A stretch of 64,000 nt of DNA from Kitasatospora cathayae (lineage in GTDB: Bacteria > Actinomycetota > Actinomycetes > Streptomycetales > Streptomycetaceae): the NCBI RefSeq assembly GCF_027627435.1, contig NZ_CP115451.1:57855-121854 (forward strand), in the 5' to 3' direction. The notes beneath the pieces are model-generated. The model ran no database searches, was not told where the DNA came from, and saw nothing but the letters and a program-made list of their open reading frames with translations. The first letter of the stretch is position 1. Each line of letters opens with the position of its first letter. The translations under genes and the position numbers were made by a program. Shown piece by piece: positions 63,928-64,000 of this stretch.

Positions 63928-64000
63928 GGTGCGACCGGACGGGGTGTGGCAGGCCCCGGAGATCGGGGTGCCGGTGTTGATGGTGGAGGTCGACCGCTCG
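63920..64000 (+). pseudogene. Replication-relaxation-type fragment, copy 2 (runs off the window)
   Basis: RKVRPDGVWQAPEIGVPVLM and VEVDRS match the copy at 57835-57915 with only a few base changes in about 80. It starts abruptly at about 63920 next to unrelated DNA. The remainder lies outside the window, so whether it is intact further on is unknown. Confidence 0.65.

Overview
The window reads as part of a large plasmid, probably linear, from a Streptomyces- or Kitasatospora-like actinomycete. The DNA is strongly GC-rich with G/C third codon positions, GTG and TTG starts are common, and many genes are coupled by GTGA/ATGA overlaps. Replicon functions include a parAB operon with four parS-like palindromes (13.3-15.96 kb), a second sliding clamp (2.25 kb) and a gene pair resembling Tap/Tpg, the telomere-associated and terminal proteins of linear Streptomyces replicons (40.3-43.2 kb). 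The pair is followed by a helicase with helicase-associated repeats, a class common near Streptomyces telomeres. No rRNA, tRNA or chromosomal housekeeping cluster was seen.

Layout. 0-13.1 kb: a co-directional backbone of small plasmid genes, several separated by GC-rich hairpins, interrupted at 6140-10922 by a two-recombinase transposable element that carries an Imm21-like immunity gene and split a DUF3307-like gene. 13.3-16.0 kb: parAB and parS. 16.1-20.3 kb: DoxX protein, methyltransferase, and a regulatory set (XRE/DUF5753, DUF397, anti-sigma-like ATPase). 20.4-29.9 kb: a tightly coupled cluster with a dTMP-kinase-like protein, PEP-mutase-like protein, Nudix protein, 2-hydroxyacid dehydrogenase, nucleotidyltransferase, radical SAM/SPASM maturase, a 46-residue candidate precursor, an HExxH peptide hydroxylase-like protein and an MFS exporter. 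I read this as a RiPP-type pathway and regard it as the most interesting locus. 30.1-35.4 kb: DNA-repair-flavoured genes (Ku, an ImuA/RecA-like protein, an EEP phosphohydrolase). 35.6-39.5 kb: an ECF sigma operon and small unknown genes. 39.6-45.7 kb: HTH gene, Tap-like, Tpg-like, helicase.

46.2-49.0 kb: a WXG100-like protein, a frameshifted papain-like effector, an unknown protein, and a membrane-anchored chagasin-like cysteine-protease inhibitor. This looks like a type VII-secreted protease with its own inhibitor. 50-52.3 kb: an IS481-type element nested in an IS110-type transposase gene, with a 6-bp CTAG-type target duplication. 52.6-64 kb: a mosaic, decayed accessory region. It contains a TniB-like ATPase, fragments of IS256, IS5, IS3 and IS701 transposases, two copies of a replication-relaxation-like fragment, a second copy of the helicase tail, an array of GTCTCA-N6-CTGCAAA repeats, and interspersed intact genes (secreted protein, LRV repeat protein with a strong palindromic operator, SigE-type sigma factor with its membrane partner).

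All functional names come from reading motifs by eye. No database search was run.
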